64,000 nt of DNA from Craterilacuibacter sinensis (GTDB lineage: Bacteria; Pseudomonadota; Gammaproteobacteria; Burkholderiales; Chromobacteriaceae). The position numbers and the translations under genes are program-made. Shown here piece after piece: positions 9,020 to 16,568 of the stretch. Under the pieces are notes generated by a model that did no database searches, was not told the DNA's origin, and saw nothing but the letters and a program-made list of their open reading frames with translations. Each line of letters starts with the position of its first letter. The first letter of the stretch is position 1. The DNA lies in the NCBI RefSeq assembly GCF_009831765.1, contig NZ_WSSB01000004.1:131274-195273 (forward strand), read 5' to 3'.

Positions 9020-9995
9020 AGCGCTATTGTCGGTACGCGATCTTAGGGTCAATTTCCAGATTACCCCGGCCGGTGCCTGGCCATGGACGGCGAAGAAGGA
9101 TCTCAAGGCGGTAGGCGGCGTCAGCTTCGACCTTTATCCCGGCGAGACGCTGGGCGTGGTCGGTGAATCCGGCTGCGGCAAGTCCACGCTGGCGCGCGCC
9201 ATTCTCAACCTGATTCCTGCGTCCAGCGGCGAAATCGTGTGGCTGGGCAAGACCCTGACCGGCGGCAGTACCCGCGACTGGCATGCGGTGCGCCGCGATA
9301 TCCAGATGATTTTCCAGGACCCGCTGGCCAGCCTCGACCCGCGCATGACCGTCGCGCGCATCATCGGCGAGCCGCTCAAGGTGCACAGGCCGGAGCTGTC
9401 GGCCGACGAGGTGATGCAGCGGGTGCGGGCGATGATGAAGAAGGTGGGTCTGCGCGACGAGATGATCAACCGCTATCCGCACGAGTTTTCCGGCGGCCAG
9501 TGCCAGCGTATCGGTATTGCGCGTGCACTGATCCTCGAGCCCAAGCTGATTATTTGCGACGAACCGGTGTCGGCGCTGGATGTGTCGATTCAGGCACAGA
9601 TCATCAATCTGCTGAAGTCCCTGCAGCAGGAAATGGGCTTGGCGCTGATCTTCATTGCCCACGATCTGGCGGTGGTCAAGCATATTTCCGACCGTATTCT
9701 GGTGATGTATCTGGGGCGCGAAATGGAACTGGCCGAGAAGTCCATGCTGTATGCCAAGCCCAGCCACCCCTATACCCGCGCCTTGCTGTCGGCTATTCCA
9801 GTGCCAGACCCTGCGCTGGAGCGCAAAAAGGAAGTGCGGCTGTTGCAAGGGGATATTCCAAGCCCGATCAATCCGCCATCCGGTTGCGTATTCCGCACCC
9901 GCTGCCCGGAAGCGCAGACGCGTTGCGCCCAAGAAGTGCCGGTATGGCGTACGCTGGACAACGGCACGCGCTGTGCCTGCCATTTCGCCGGCTGA
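9012..9995 (+). CDS. oppF: Oligopeptide ABC transporter ATP-binding protein OppF
   Basis: 327 residues. Walker A GESGCGKS, signature FSGGQCQR and Walker B LIICDEPVSALD are all intact. The C-terminal domain has CVFRTRCPEAQTRC, the counterpart of the cysteine segment in OppD. The insertion WPWTAKKDLKAVGGVSFDL near residue 25 is typical of OppF. Together with OppD it forms the heterodimeric motor. It is the last gene of the operon; the next gene is on the other strand, and a REP-like hairpin lies between them and may protect or end the message. Confidence 0.95.
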   Translation: MAEALLSVRDLRVNFQITPAGAWPWTAKKDLKAVGGVSFDLYPGETLGVVGESGCGKSTLARAILNLIPASSGEIVWLGKTLTGGSTRDWHAVRRDIQMIFQDPLASLDPRMTVARIIGEPLKVHRPELSADEVMQRVRAMMKKVGLRDEMINRYPHEFSGGQCQRIGIARALILEPKLIICDEPVSALDVSIQAQIINLLKSLQQEMGLALIFIAHDLAVVKHISDRILVMYLGREMELAEKSMLYAKPSHPYTRALLSAIPVPDPALERKKEVRLLQGDIPSPINPPSGCVFRTRCPEAQTRCAQEVPVWRTLDNGTRCACHFAG

Positions 9996-10020
9996 GGGCG
10001 GGGAATAGGGCAAGCCGTTT

Positions 10021-10078
10021 TCGCCCGCTGTGCGGGCTCCTACGGCATTTCATATGTAGGAGCCCGCATGGCGGGCGA
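10021..10078. repeat. REP-like palindromic element
   Basis: A near-perfect inverted repeat: left arm 10021-10043 and right arm 10056-10078 pair at 21 of 23 positions around a 12-base loop. Each arm also contains GCCCGC and GCGGGC, so each can fold on itself, giving a cruciform or Y shape. The core GTAGGAGCCCGC with a mirrored GCGGGC is of the type seen in bacterial REP sequences. It sits between the convergent oppF and tcdA genes, the usual place for such elements, where it can act as a terminator or protect mRNA from exonucleases. Confidence 0.75.
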
Positions 10079-10173
10079 TGTGATCTTGCCTGGATCTGAA
10101 GGGCGACCGCGATCCGTAAGCCGGGTGCTCCGTGCTACCGCTGCTGGCTTTGTTGCGTTCGAAATGCCGCGCC

Positions 10174-10947
10174 CTAGGCTTTTTTCGCCATCTCGCGCAG
10201 CGCATAAGCCGCCGCTGCCATGCCGAAGCTGGCGGTCACGGTCATGCTGGCGCCAAAGCCGGCACAGGACAGGCCCTGCGGGCCATTGCCTGAGGCGGCA
10301 TCGCAGCTTTTGACTTCGGGATAGACCAGCTGCTCGGTCGAGTAGACGCAAGGCACGCGCAGCTTCTTGCCCGGCTCGCGGCTGAAACCGTGAAATTTCT
10401 TCAGGTTGTAGCGCAGCTTGGATAAAAGCGGGTCATAGGTCACGACCGACAGGTCGGCCAGACGGATCAGGGTCGGGTCCATCTGGCCGCCGGCACCGCC
10501 GGACACCACAAAGGGCTGGCGCTTTTTCACGCACCACGCCGCCATCGCGGTTTTGATGCGCAAGCCGTCCATGCAGTCGATCACAAAGTCGTAACCCTGC
10601 CCCAGCAGCGCATCCATATTATCTTCGCTGACAAAATCCTCGATCTCGTGCACGACACAAGCCGGGTTGATGGCGCGCACGCGCTCGGCCAGCGCCGTGA
10701 CTTTGGCCATGCCGTAGTTGGGGTCGAGGGCCGGTAGCTGGCGGTTGGTGTTGGATTCGGCAATATTGTCCAGATCGATCAGGGTGAGCGTACCGATGGC
10801 GCTACGTGCCAGCGCTTCTACCGCCCACGAGCCTACGCCGCCGACACCGATTACGCAGACATGCGCGCCCTGAAAACGCGTCAGCGCGGCTTCGCCGTAC
10901 AGGCGGGCAATGCCGCCAAAGCGGCGTTCAAGATCGGCGTCGTACAT
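10174..10947 (-). CDS. tcdA: tRNA threonylcarbamoyladenosine dehydratase (TcdA/CsdL)
   Basis: 257 residues, E1/ThiF-like superfamily. The N terminus MYDADLERRFGGIARLYGEAAL is the TcdA hallmark. An ATP-binding Rossmann motif follows (VCVIGVGGVGSWAVEALARS, about residues 30-50) with the dinucleotide-side acid LIDLDNIAESNTNRQ. The enzyme cyclises t6A at position 37 of tRNAs reading ANN codons to ct6A, using ATP. I start it at 10947, behind GCGGAGAAAC, not at an in-frame ATG 75 bases further out which would add an atypical arginine-rich tail. The C terminus is a hydrophobic alanine-rich helix that can touch the membrane. Confidence 0.93.
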   Translation of the reverse strand: MYDADLERRFGGIARLYGEAALTRFQGAHVCVIGVGGVGSWAVEALARSAIGTLTLIDLDNIAESNTNRQLPALDPNYGMAKVTALAERVRAINPACVVHEIEDFVSEDNMDALLGQGYDFVIDCMDGLRIKTAMAAWCVKKRQPFVVSGGAGGQMDPTLIRLADLSVVTYDPLLSKLRYNLKKFHGFSREPGKKLRVPCVYSTEQLVYPEVKSCDAASGNGPQGLSCAGFGASMTVTASFGMAAAAYALREMAKKA

Positions 10948-11110
10948 GGGTTTCTCCGCAGGGGCAAAGGCGCGAAGGATACGGCAAAGGCGGCGACTCG
11001 GCCAGCCAAGTGCCTGATTCATGGCAAGAGTTTGCCGTGTGACCTAGCCTTGAAGAAGTTCGCGGCATTTGCCGCCGGGCTAATGATTTTGTCCGTATGA
11101 GGGAGGTCAC

Positions 11111-11338
11111 ATGAAACCGCAGCCGTCGTTCGATATCGACTTTGACAAGCGCAATAACGCCACTTTGAGAATTGTCTGCAGCAAGTGCGGGCATGAAAAT
11201 CCGCACCATCTCACGTCACTGTCCCCGGACGAAGACATCCTGTGTACCCAGTGTGCGACCAATATCACCCTGGACCTTGAGGGGATCAATCTGGCCACCC
11301 GCAAGGCCGCCGAAATCCGCCAAGCCTATGGCGCCTGA
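11111..11338 (+). CDS. Small zinc-ribbon-like protein, function unknown
   Basis: 75 residues, with a strong GGGAGG ribosome site. Two CxxC pairs (CSKCGHEN near residue 23 and CTQC near residue 46) separated by about 20 residues are what a zinc ribbon needs. There is no membrane segment or signal. The charged C terminus NLATRKAAEIRQAYGA should be helical. It stands alone between the divergent tcdA and the next operon, and a hairpin at 11406-11433 follows it. I do not recognise the family; a DNA- or RNA-associated zinc ribbon is possible but unproven. Confidence 0.75.
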   Translation: MKPQPSFDIDFDKRNNATLRIVCSKCGHENPHHLTSLSPDEDILCTQCATNITLDLEGINLATRKAAEIRQAYGA

Positions 11339-11405
11339 CAATAGGTGACGGCATGACATAGCTGGTGTCACAATTGGCTCATCCGCCCGATGGGCATTTT
11401 ATTTA

Positions 11406-11433
11406 AAAACGGCGGCCTGATGGCTGCCGTTTT
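11406..11433 (+). terminator. Intrinsic terminator-like hairpin
   Basis: AAAACGGCGGCC and GGCTGCCGTTTT form a 12-base stem, one pair of it G-U, around a TGAT loop. The right arm itself ends in four Ts. It lies 67 bases after the small zinc-ribbon gene and 24 before the next start, so it should separate the two units. Confidence 0.6.
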
Positions 11434-11457
11434 GACATTCCAGACAAGGATCCGCCC

Positions 11458-12492
11458 ATGCAATGGCTAGATGTACGCAGCGATACCGTCACCCAACCGA
11501 CCCCTGCCATGCGCGAGGCCATGTTCCATGCCGTGGTGGGGGATGATGTCTATGGCGACGACCCGACGGTCAGCGAGCTGGAAACACTGGCCGCCGCCAT
11601 GCTGGGCAAGGAGGCCGCATTGTTTGTGCCGACCGGCAACTTTGGCAACCAGCTCTCGCTGTTGACCCACTGCCAGCGCGGCGACGAAGTGATTCTGGGT
11701 GACGACTGCCATATTGTCTGGCACGAAACCGGCGGCGCGGCGGTGATTGCCGGCGTGCAGCTGCGCACCGTTGCCAGCGACCGCGGGGTGATGGACCCGG
11801 CTGAAATCGCCAGGCGTATCCGCGTCGGCAGCGATATCCACTGGCCGAAAACCGGCCTGATCTGCGTGGAAAATGCCCATTCCAGCGGGCGCGTGGTGCC
11901 GCTGGCGGTGATGGCGGAAACCGCAGCCATCGCCCGCCGCCATGGCGTACCGGTGCATCTGGACGGTGCGCGTGTGTTTAATGCTGCCGTGCATCTGGGG
12001 TGTGATGTAAAGGATATTACCCGGCACGCCGACACGGTGATGTGCTGTTTGTCCAAGGGACTGGCCTCTCCGGTCGGCTCGATTCTGGCCGGCAGCGCCG
12101 GCTTTATCGCGCGCGCGCGGCGCAACCGCAAGCTGATGGGCGGCGGCATGCGTCAGGCCGGCGTGATTGCCGCGCCGGGCATTGTCGCCTTGCGCGAGAT
12201 GACGGGACGGCTGGCCGAAGACCACGCCAACGCGCGTGCGCTGGCCGAACGTCTGGCTGCGATAGACGGCATCAGTCTTAATCTCGACGATGTGCACATC
12301 AATATGGTGTGGTTTGCGCTGGCTCCATCGATCAAGGTGGATGGCCTGATGGCGGCCTTGGCGGCTGCCGGCATCAAGGCCAATCCGCCGGAAGACGGCC
12401 TGATGCGCATCGTCACCCACTGGCAGGTTAACGCCGCCGATGTCGCACGCATTGCCGACGTGATCGCCGCCTATGTGACGGGTGGGCAATGA
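11458..12492 (+). CDS. ltaE: Low-specificity L-threonine aldolase
   Basis: 344 residues, PLP-dependent fold type I. The start MQWLDVRSDTVTQPTPAMREAM and the following VGDDVYGDDPTV are textbook for this enzyme. The PLP lysine is K200 in the motif CLSKGLASPVGS, and the cofactor aspartate sits in HLDGAR (about residue 168). It cleaves L-threonine and L-allo-threonine to glycine and acetaldehyde in the cytoplasm. Its stop overlaps the TSUP gene by 4 bases, so the two are co-translated, which hints that the permease handles a small anion linked to this metabolism, though that is only inference. Confidence 0.93.
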   Translation: MQWLDVRSDTVTQPTPAMREAMFHAVVGDDVYGDDPTVSELETLAAAMLGKEAALFVPTGNFGNQLSLLTHCQRGDEVILGDDCHIVWHETGGAAVIAGVQLRTVASDRGVMDPAEIARRIRVGSDIHWPKTGLICVENAHSSGRVVPLAVMAETAAIARRHGVPVHLDGARVFNAAVHLGCDVKDITRHADTVMCCLSKGLASPVGSILAGSAGFIARARRNRKLMGGGMRQAGVIAAPGIVALREMTGRLAEDHANARALAERLAAIDGISLNLDDVHINMVWFALAPSIKVDGLMAALAAAGIKANPPEDGLMRIVTHWQVNAADVARIADVIAAYVTGGQ

Positions 12493-13226
12493 GCCCGGAA
12501 CTGGGCGGCATGCTGTTCGGTGCCGGCTTTGTCGCCGGCGCGCTGAACGCGGTGGCCGGCGGCGGCACGCTGATTACCTTTCCGGCTTTGGTCGCAGCCG
12601 GACTGCCGCCCATTGTTGCCAATGCCACCAGCTCGGTCGCGCAATGGCCGGGCTATGTGGCGTCCAGCCTGGCGATGCGGCGCGAACTGCGCGGCCAGCA
12701 GGGTCTGCTGCCTCTGGCCATGGCCAGCGTGGCCGGGGGCATTGGCGGCGGCTATCTGGTGAGCGTGGTGTCCAATGCGCTGTTCATGGCGCTGGTGCCG
12801 TGGCTGATCCTGCTGGCGACCCTGCTGTTCTGGCAGGGCAAGCGGCTGACCGCATTCACCGGAGCGCGCGCCTGGCCGCTGCCGTTGCTGGCGGCCGCAC
12901 AGTTTGCCATCGCGGTGTATGGCGGGTTTTTCGGTGGCGGCATGGGGGTGATGATGCTGGCGCTGTTTGCGCTGGCGTTGCCGGACAGCCTGCTGCGGCA
13001 GGGCGCGCTGAAAAACGGCCTGTCGGTGCTGATTGCCGGCGGCGGCGTGCTGGCCTTCATGCTGGCCGGTCTGGTGGACTGGGCGTATGGCGGGGTGATG
13101 CTGCTGGGCACGATGGCTGGCGGCGTTGGCGGCGTGCATCTGGCACGGCGCATTCCGCCAGCCTGGCTCAAGGGTTGCGTGGTGGCGCTGGGGCTGGTGC
13201 TCAGTGCGGTGTTTTTCTGGCGCTAG
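12489..13226 (+). CDS. TSUP family sulfite exporter TauE/SafE-like permease
   Basis: 245 residues with about seven or eight hydrophobic helices. The TSUP marks are the duplicated glycine-rich pattern: AGALNAVAGGGTLITFPAL near the N terminus and AVYGGFFGGGMGVMMLALF around residue 140. Such proteins move sulfite, sulfonates or other small organic acids across the inner membrane. It starts inside the end of ltaE (ATGA). Its stop codon is directly adjacent to the stop codon of the convergent AraC gene, with no spacer at all, so transcription from the two sides must read into each other. Confidence 0.88.
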   Translation: MSPELGGMLFGAGFVAGALNAVAGGGTLITFPALVAAGLPPIVANATSSVAQWPGYVASSLAMRRELRGQQGLLPLAMASVAGGIGGGYLVSVVSNALFMALVPWLILLATLLFWQGKRLTAFTGARAWPLPLLAAAQFAIAVYGGFFGGGMGVMMLALFALALPDSLLRQGALKNGLSVLIAGGGVLAFMLAGLVDWAYGGVMLLGTMAGGVGGVHLARRIPPAWLKGCVVALGLVLSAVFFWR

Positions 13227-14273
13227 TCAGGTCGCCATCAGCCGGCTGCGCTCGCGCAGGGCGCTGGGCGAGCAGCCAAACCAGCGGTTGCTGGCGCGGC
13301 AGAAATTGCTCGGGTCGGAAAAGCCCAGGCGGTAGCCGATCTCGACAATGGGCAAGGTGCTGTGCTGCAGCAGGTCTTCCGCCTGTTGCCGCCGCGCAAG
13401 ATCCAGCAAGCCTTGAAATGACTGCTGTTCGTGGCTGAGTTTGCGTTGCAATGTGCGCTGTGAGACGCCCAGTCGGATGGCGACATCGCCCAGTCGTGGC
13501 TCGCCTTCCGGAAGTGTCCTGCGGATTTGCTCCAGTACCCGGTCGGCAAAACGCATGCGTTCTATTTTGCCAAGGTAACTGCGTATGGCTTGCTCGTTGA
13601 GCGAGAGCAGCATGGGGTTGGCGCCGGCAAACGGTTCCAGCGTCGTGCTGTAATCAAAGCCTATGCTGTCTTCTGCAGCTTCCAGTGTGACGGGTACGCC
13701 AAAATAGTCTTCCAGCCTGTTTGCCTGTTCCGGCGTAGTCCGGATGGCGAGTGCAACAAAGCTGGGCGTGATCGGGTGCTGGCTGAGATGGCAGGCCTGG
13801 CGGTAGACGAAAGCCAGCATGGCAATGCGGGCTGCATGGTTGTATTCACTCCCTCCCAGTGTCTTGATCACCAAGGCGCTGCCTTTTTTATCGTGTTTAA
13901 GCGCCATATGCATGGTGCTGGACAGGATCCGGCAGTAGCGCGCCATCAGGCCCATCAGTTCGGCCAGATTGGCGCTGGCCAGCATGGCCAGGCCCAGCGC
14001 ATGCAGCGAAGGCGCCTGGATTTCCTTGCCCATTTGCAGTCCCAGCAGCGGGTCATTCGTGTGGGTGATGGCTTCACGCCATAACAGCCTGACCTGTTTT
14101 GTCGGGTAGCGGGCCTCGGGCACATGCAATAGCCCGGTGTCCATCTGGCACTGCTGCATCAGCAGGTCGGGATCGACATCGTAGCCACGCAGGGTCTGGC
14201 ATAGCGCCCGTACCCAGCTGGCAAGAATGGTCGGTTCGATCGGACTGTCGGTGCAAAGGGGCGGTGTCTGCAT
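13227..14273 (-). CDS. AraC-family transcriptional regulator (Arabinose_bd/HTH_18 type)
   Basis: 348 residues. The N-terminal two thirds match the layout of the Arabinose_bd domain seen in OruR/ArgR-like regulators. The C terminus has the two AraC helix-turn-helices: LGDVAIRLGVSQRTLQRKL (about 265-283) and IVEIGYRLGFSDPSNFCRAS (about 310-330), ending in the family GCSPSALR. The start has AGGAAA upstream. It diverges from the AllC-like gene with about 94 bases between them, so it may control that unit, but the effector is unknown. Members of this subfamily often sense amino acids or their breakdown products. Confidence 0.9.
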   Translation of the reverse strand: MQTPPLCTDSPIEPTILASWVRALCQTLRGYDVDPDLLMQQCQMDTGLLHVPEARYPTKQVRLLWREAITHTNDPLLGLQMGKEIQAPSLHALGLAMLASANLAELMGLMARYCRILSSTMHMALKHDKKGSALVIKTLGGSEYNHAARIAMLAFVYRQACHLSQHPITPSFVALAIRTTPEQANRLEDYFGVPVTLEAAEDSIGFDYSTTLEPFAGANPMLLSLNEQAIRSYLGKIERMRFADRVLEQIRRTLPEGEPRLGDVAIRLGVSQRTLQRKLSHEQQSFQGLLDLARRQQAEDLLQHSTLPIVEIGYRLGFSDPSNFCRASNRWFGCSPSALRERSRLMAT

Positions 14274-14315
14274 GCGAAGTGATTTCCTGTTTTGAAATCG
14301 AATACTACCTCAATT

Positions 14316-14343
14316 GTGGCACGCAGGGACAAGAATTTGTCGC
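14316..14343. promoter_or_regulatory. Candidate operator, copy 1 (GGGACAA-N4-TTGTCGC)
   Basis: Lies between the divergent AraC and AllC-like genes. The inner dyad GACAA-GAAT-TTGTC (14328-14341) is perfect. The whole 28-base block starting GTGGCACGCAGGGACAA matches the block at 16413-16440 in front of allE at all but one position outside the 4-base centre. Two matching copies in front of two functionally linked units suggest a shared regulator site. It is not an AraC-type direct repeat. Confidence 0.6.
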
Positions 14344-14367
14344 CCGCGCCCATCCTGCTCTTGTCAT

Positions 14368-15657
14368 ATGCGCCTTACCATGAGCGGCATGAAAACCTGT
14401 ATCGATGATGGCGTGCCGGCTTTTGACGGCGCGCGCTTGCTGGATGGTCTGCGCACGCTGCGCGGTTTTGGCGCCCGTGGCGACGCGGTGTGCCGTCAGA
14501 GTCTGAGTGCCGACGATATGCGTTCGCGCCGCTATCTGGCGCGGCGCATGCTGGATGCGGGGCTGGATGCGCGCATCGATGGTGTCGGCAATGTTATCGG
14601 CCGTTCACGCCAGAGCGGCCCCGCGCTATTGCTGGGTTCGCACAGCGATACCCAGCCGGTCGGCGGCTGGCTGGATGGCACCCTCGGGGTGCTGGCCGCC
14701 ATCGAGGTGGCGCGCGCCTTGCTGCGCTGTCCGGCTACTGCGCATCTGGCGGTCGATGTGGCCAGTTTCATCGACGAGGAGGGCTCGCATCTGGGCTTTC
14801 TTGGCAGCCGTGCCGCCGCCGGCCTGCTGGACCAGGCCACACTGGATGCCAGTGACAGCCTGCAGGGTGGCAGCCTGCTGCCGCGGCTGAAGGCGGCCGG
14901 GCTTTCGGGCTTGGTTGAGCCGCTGGATCTGGCGCGTTACGCCGGCTTTATCGAACTGCATATCGAGCAGGGACCGTATCTGGATGATGCGGGCCAGTCG
15001 CTGGGGGTAGTGACGGCCATTGTCGGCGCCCGCACGCTGGATATCGTGGCGTCGGGCGAGATGAACCATGCCGGTTCGACGCCGATGGCACGGCGTCGCG
15101 ATGCCGGCCGCGCGATGATCCATCTGGCTGCCGCACTGGATCAATGTCTGGAGCAGATGGCCGGGCCGTATACGGTATGGAATTTTGGCCAGATGGCGTT
15201 CAGCCCCGGTGCAACGGCCATCGTGCCTGATGGCGCCATGTTGCGCCTGCAGTTTCGCGATCAGGATGAAGATCTGCTCGACGCGGTGGAAGCCGCCATG
15301 ATGGCGCTGGTTCAGGCCCGCAACGGTCGCGATGGCGTCCGTCTGGAGGCGGTCCGCCGCGGCGAGCCTACGCGTGCCGTGTGCATGGATGGGGGCCTGC
15401 GGGAGGCCTGCATCCATGCGGCACATGCTGTCGCGCCCACTGCCTGGCGCGAGTTGCCCAGCGGTGCATTGCATGACGCAGGGATTCTGGGGCGGGTGAT
15501 GCCTGCCGCCATGCTGTTCGTGCCCAGTATTGGCGGCATCAGCCATTCGGCGGCAGAAGATACCCGCACCGAGCATCTGCTGGCGGGCGGGGAAGCCTTG
15601 CTGCAGGCCGTGATCGCATGGGCCCGTATCAATAATCAGCTTGCCGATGGCAGCTAA
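14368..15657 (+). CDS. M20 amidohydrolase, allantoate amidohydrolase / N-carbamoyl amino acid hydrolase family (AllC-like)
   Basis: 429 residues from the ATG at 14368; ATGs at 14380 and 14389 are also possible since no clear ribosome site marks any of them. It has the hydantoinase/carbamoylase-family metal motifs in order: GSHSDTQP, GWLDGTLGVLAAIEVA, FIDEEGSHLGFLGSRA, IELHIEQGPYL, the domain motif HAGSTPMARRRDAG, and the end motif GGISHSAAEDT. The family splits a carbamoyl or ureido group from N-carbamoyl amino acids or allantoate, releasing ammonia and CO2. With allE next along and allB 8 kb away, allantoate to ureidoglycine is the best guess. N-carbamoyl amino acid hydrolysis remains an alternative. 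A GST gene follows 13 bases later. Confidence 0.85.
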   Translation: MRLTMSGMKTCIDDGVPAFDGARLLDGLRTLRGFGARGDAVCRQSLSADDMRSRRYLARRMLDAGLDARIDGVGNVIGRSRQSGPALLLGSHSDTQPVGGWLDGTLGVLAAIEVARALLRCPATAHLAVDVASFIDEEGSHLGFLGSRAAAGLLDQATLDASDSLQGGSLLPRLKAAGLSGLVEPLDLARYAGFIELHIEQGPYLDDAGQSLGVVTAIVGARTLDIVASGEMNHAGSTPMARRRDAGRAMIHLAAALDQCLEQMAGPYTVWNFGQMAFSPGATAIVPDGAMLRLQFRDQDEDLLDAVEAAMMALVQARNGRDGVRLEAVRRGEPTRAVCMDGGLREACIHAAHAVAPTAWRELPSGALHDAGILGRVMPAAMLFVPSIGGISHSAAEDTRTEHLLAGGEALLQAVIAWARINNQLADGS

Positions 15658-15670
15658 ACAGGAGAGTGTA

Positions 15671-16327
15671 ATGTTGACAGTCTATGGCCGGCACAATTCG
15701 GCCAATGTGCAAAAGGTATTGTGGATGCTGGCCGAACTGGGGCTGGATTTCGAGCGTATCAATGCCGGAGGAAGTTTTGGCGGCGGGGACCGTCCCGACT
15801 ATCTGCGTCTCAATCCGAACGGCAAGGTGCCGACCCTGGTCGATGGCGATTTGGCCCTGTTCGAATCCAATACCATCGTGCGCTATCTGGCGGCCCGCTA
15901 TGGTGGTGAACGTTGGTGGCCGGCCGATCCTGCCGTGCGCGCCGCGCAGGAAAAATGGATGGACTGGCAACTCTCGACGCTGGCCGACGCGCTGGGTACG
16001 GTCTTTGTCGCCACCATCAAGACCGAGCCCGAGCGGCGCGACCAAGTCATGATCGCCAAGGCAGCTGCCCGCCTGCATGGCTGCTGGCAACTGCTGGCGC
16101 CGGCACTGGCCGGACGGGATTATCTGGCAGGCGCCGAACCGGGTGTTGCCGATATCGTGCTGGGAACGATGTTCGCCCGCTATCGTGCGCTGCCTATTAC
16201 TCATTTGCCACTTCCTGCGCTTGACGCATGGTTCTCCCGCTTGTCGGCCCGGCCCGGCTGCCAGACTCATGTATTGCGTGCGATCGGCACGACGCCACAG
16301 GAGTGGCTCCGGCTTGAGCGCGCCTGA
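15671..16327 (+). CDS. Glutathione S-transferase family protein
   Basis: 218 residues. The thioredoxin-like N-terminal domain shows MLTVYGRHNSANVQKVLWML with the glutathione-site serine/asparagine region, then NPNGKVPTLVDGDLALFES (cis-proline and SNAIL/ESN-type glutathione-binding motif, about residues 52-70), then the all-helical C-terminal domain. The start has AGGAGAG five bases upstream and is 13 bases after the AllC-like gene, so they form one unit closed by a strong terminator. The substrate is unknown. A detoxification role or a glutathione-dependent step in the same catabolism are both possible. Confidence 0.9.
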   Translation: MLTVYGRHNSANVQKVLWMLAELGLDFERINAGGSFGGGDRPDYLRLNPNGKVPTLVDGDLALFESNTIVRYLAARYGGERWWPADPAVRAAQEKWMDWQLSTLADALGTVFVATIKTEPERRDQVMIAKAAARLHGCWQLLAPALAGRDYLAGAEPGVADIVLGTMFARYRALPITHLPLPALDAWFSRLSARPGCQTHVLRAIGTTPQEWLRLERA

Positions 16328-16353
16328 AATTTTCTGTTTTGTTCTCCACCCTC

Positions 16354-16378
16354 ACCGCCCTTTGTGGGCGGTTTTTTT
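16354..16378 (+). terminator. Intrinsic terminator after the GST gene
   Basis: ACCGCCC (16354-16360) pairs with GGGCGGT (16366-16372) around a 5-base loop and runs straight into seven Ts. It is a textbook Rho-independent terminator 27 bases after the GST stop, closing the allC-like/GST unit and insulating allE. Confidence 0.9.
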
Positions 16379-16412
16379 ATGCCCGGTTCGATTGCATCCG
16401 GATGTTGGCGGG

Positions 16413-16440
16413 GTGGCGCGCAGGGACAACGGCTTGTCGC
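16413..16440. promoter_or_regulatory. Candidate operator, copy 2 (GGGACAA-N4-TTGTCGC)
   Basis: This 28-base block is almost identical to copy 1 outside the centre. Here the dyad is longer: CGCAG-G-GACAA and TTGTC-G-CTGCG (16419-16444) pair at ten of eleven positions around CGGC. It lies about 130 bases before the allE start and just behind the terminator of the preceding unit, where a promoter for allE is expected. Confidence 0.6.
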
Positions 16441-16484
16441 TGCGGGACAGTGGTGAAGGCGGAATAGGGGGTTAGACTGGCTTC

Positions 16485-16517
16485 ACTTTCAGAGACGAAA
16501 CCGAAATAGCTGAAAGT
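16485..16517. promoter_or_regulatory. Inverted repeat in the allE leader
   Basis: Perfect 8-base arms ACTTTCAG and CTGAAAGT are separated by 17 bases, 52 bases before the allE start. The stretch after it is AT-rich with near-direct repeats of AATTGAAATTA and AACTGAAATT. It could be a second regulator site or an RNA hairpin in the leader. No terminator-like T-run follows. Confidence 0.4.
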
Positions 16518-16568
16518 AAGACGAATTTAGAAGCTTTTAATTGAAATTAACTGAAATTGGAGACAATC

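Noticed and set aside
14316-14343. Sigma-54 promoter, suggested by TGGCACG
   Set aside because: The -12 TTGC element is missing at the right distance; the sequence there is GACAA, part of the dyad.
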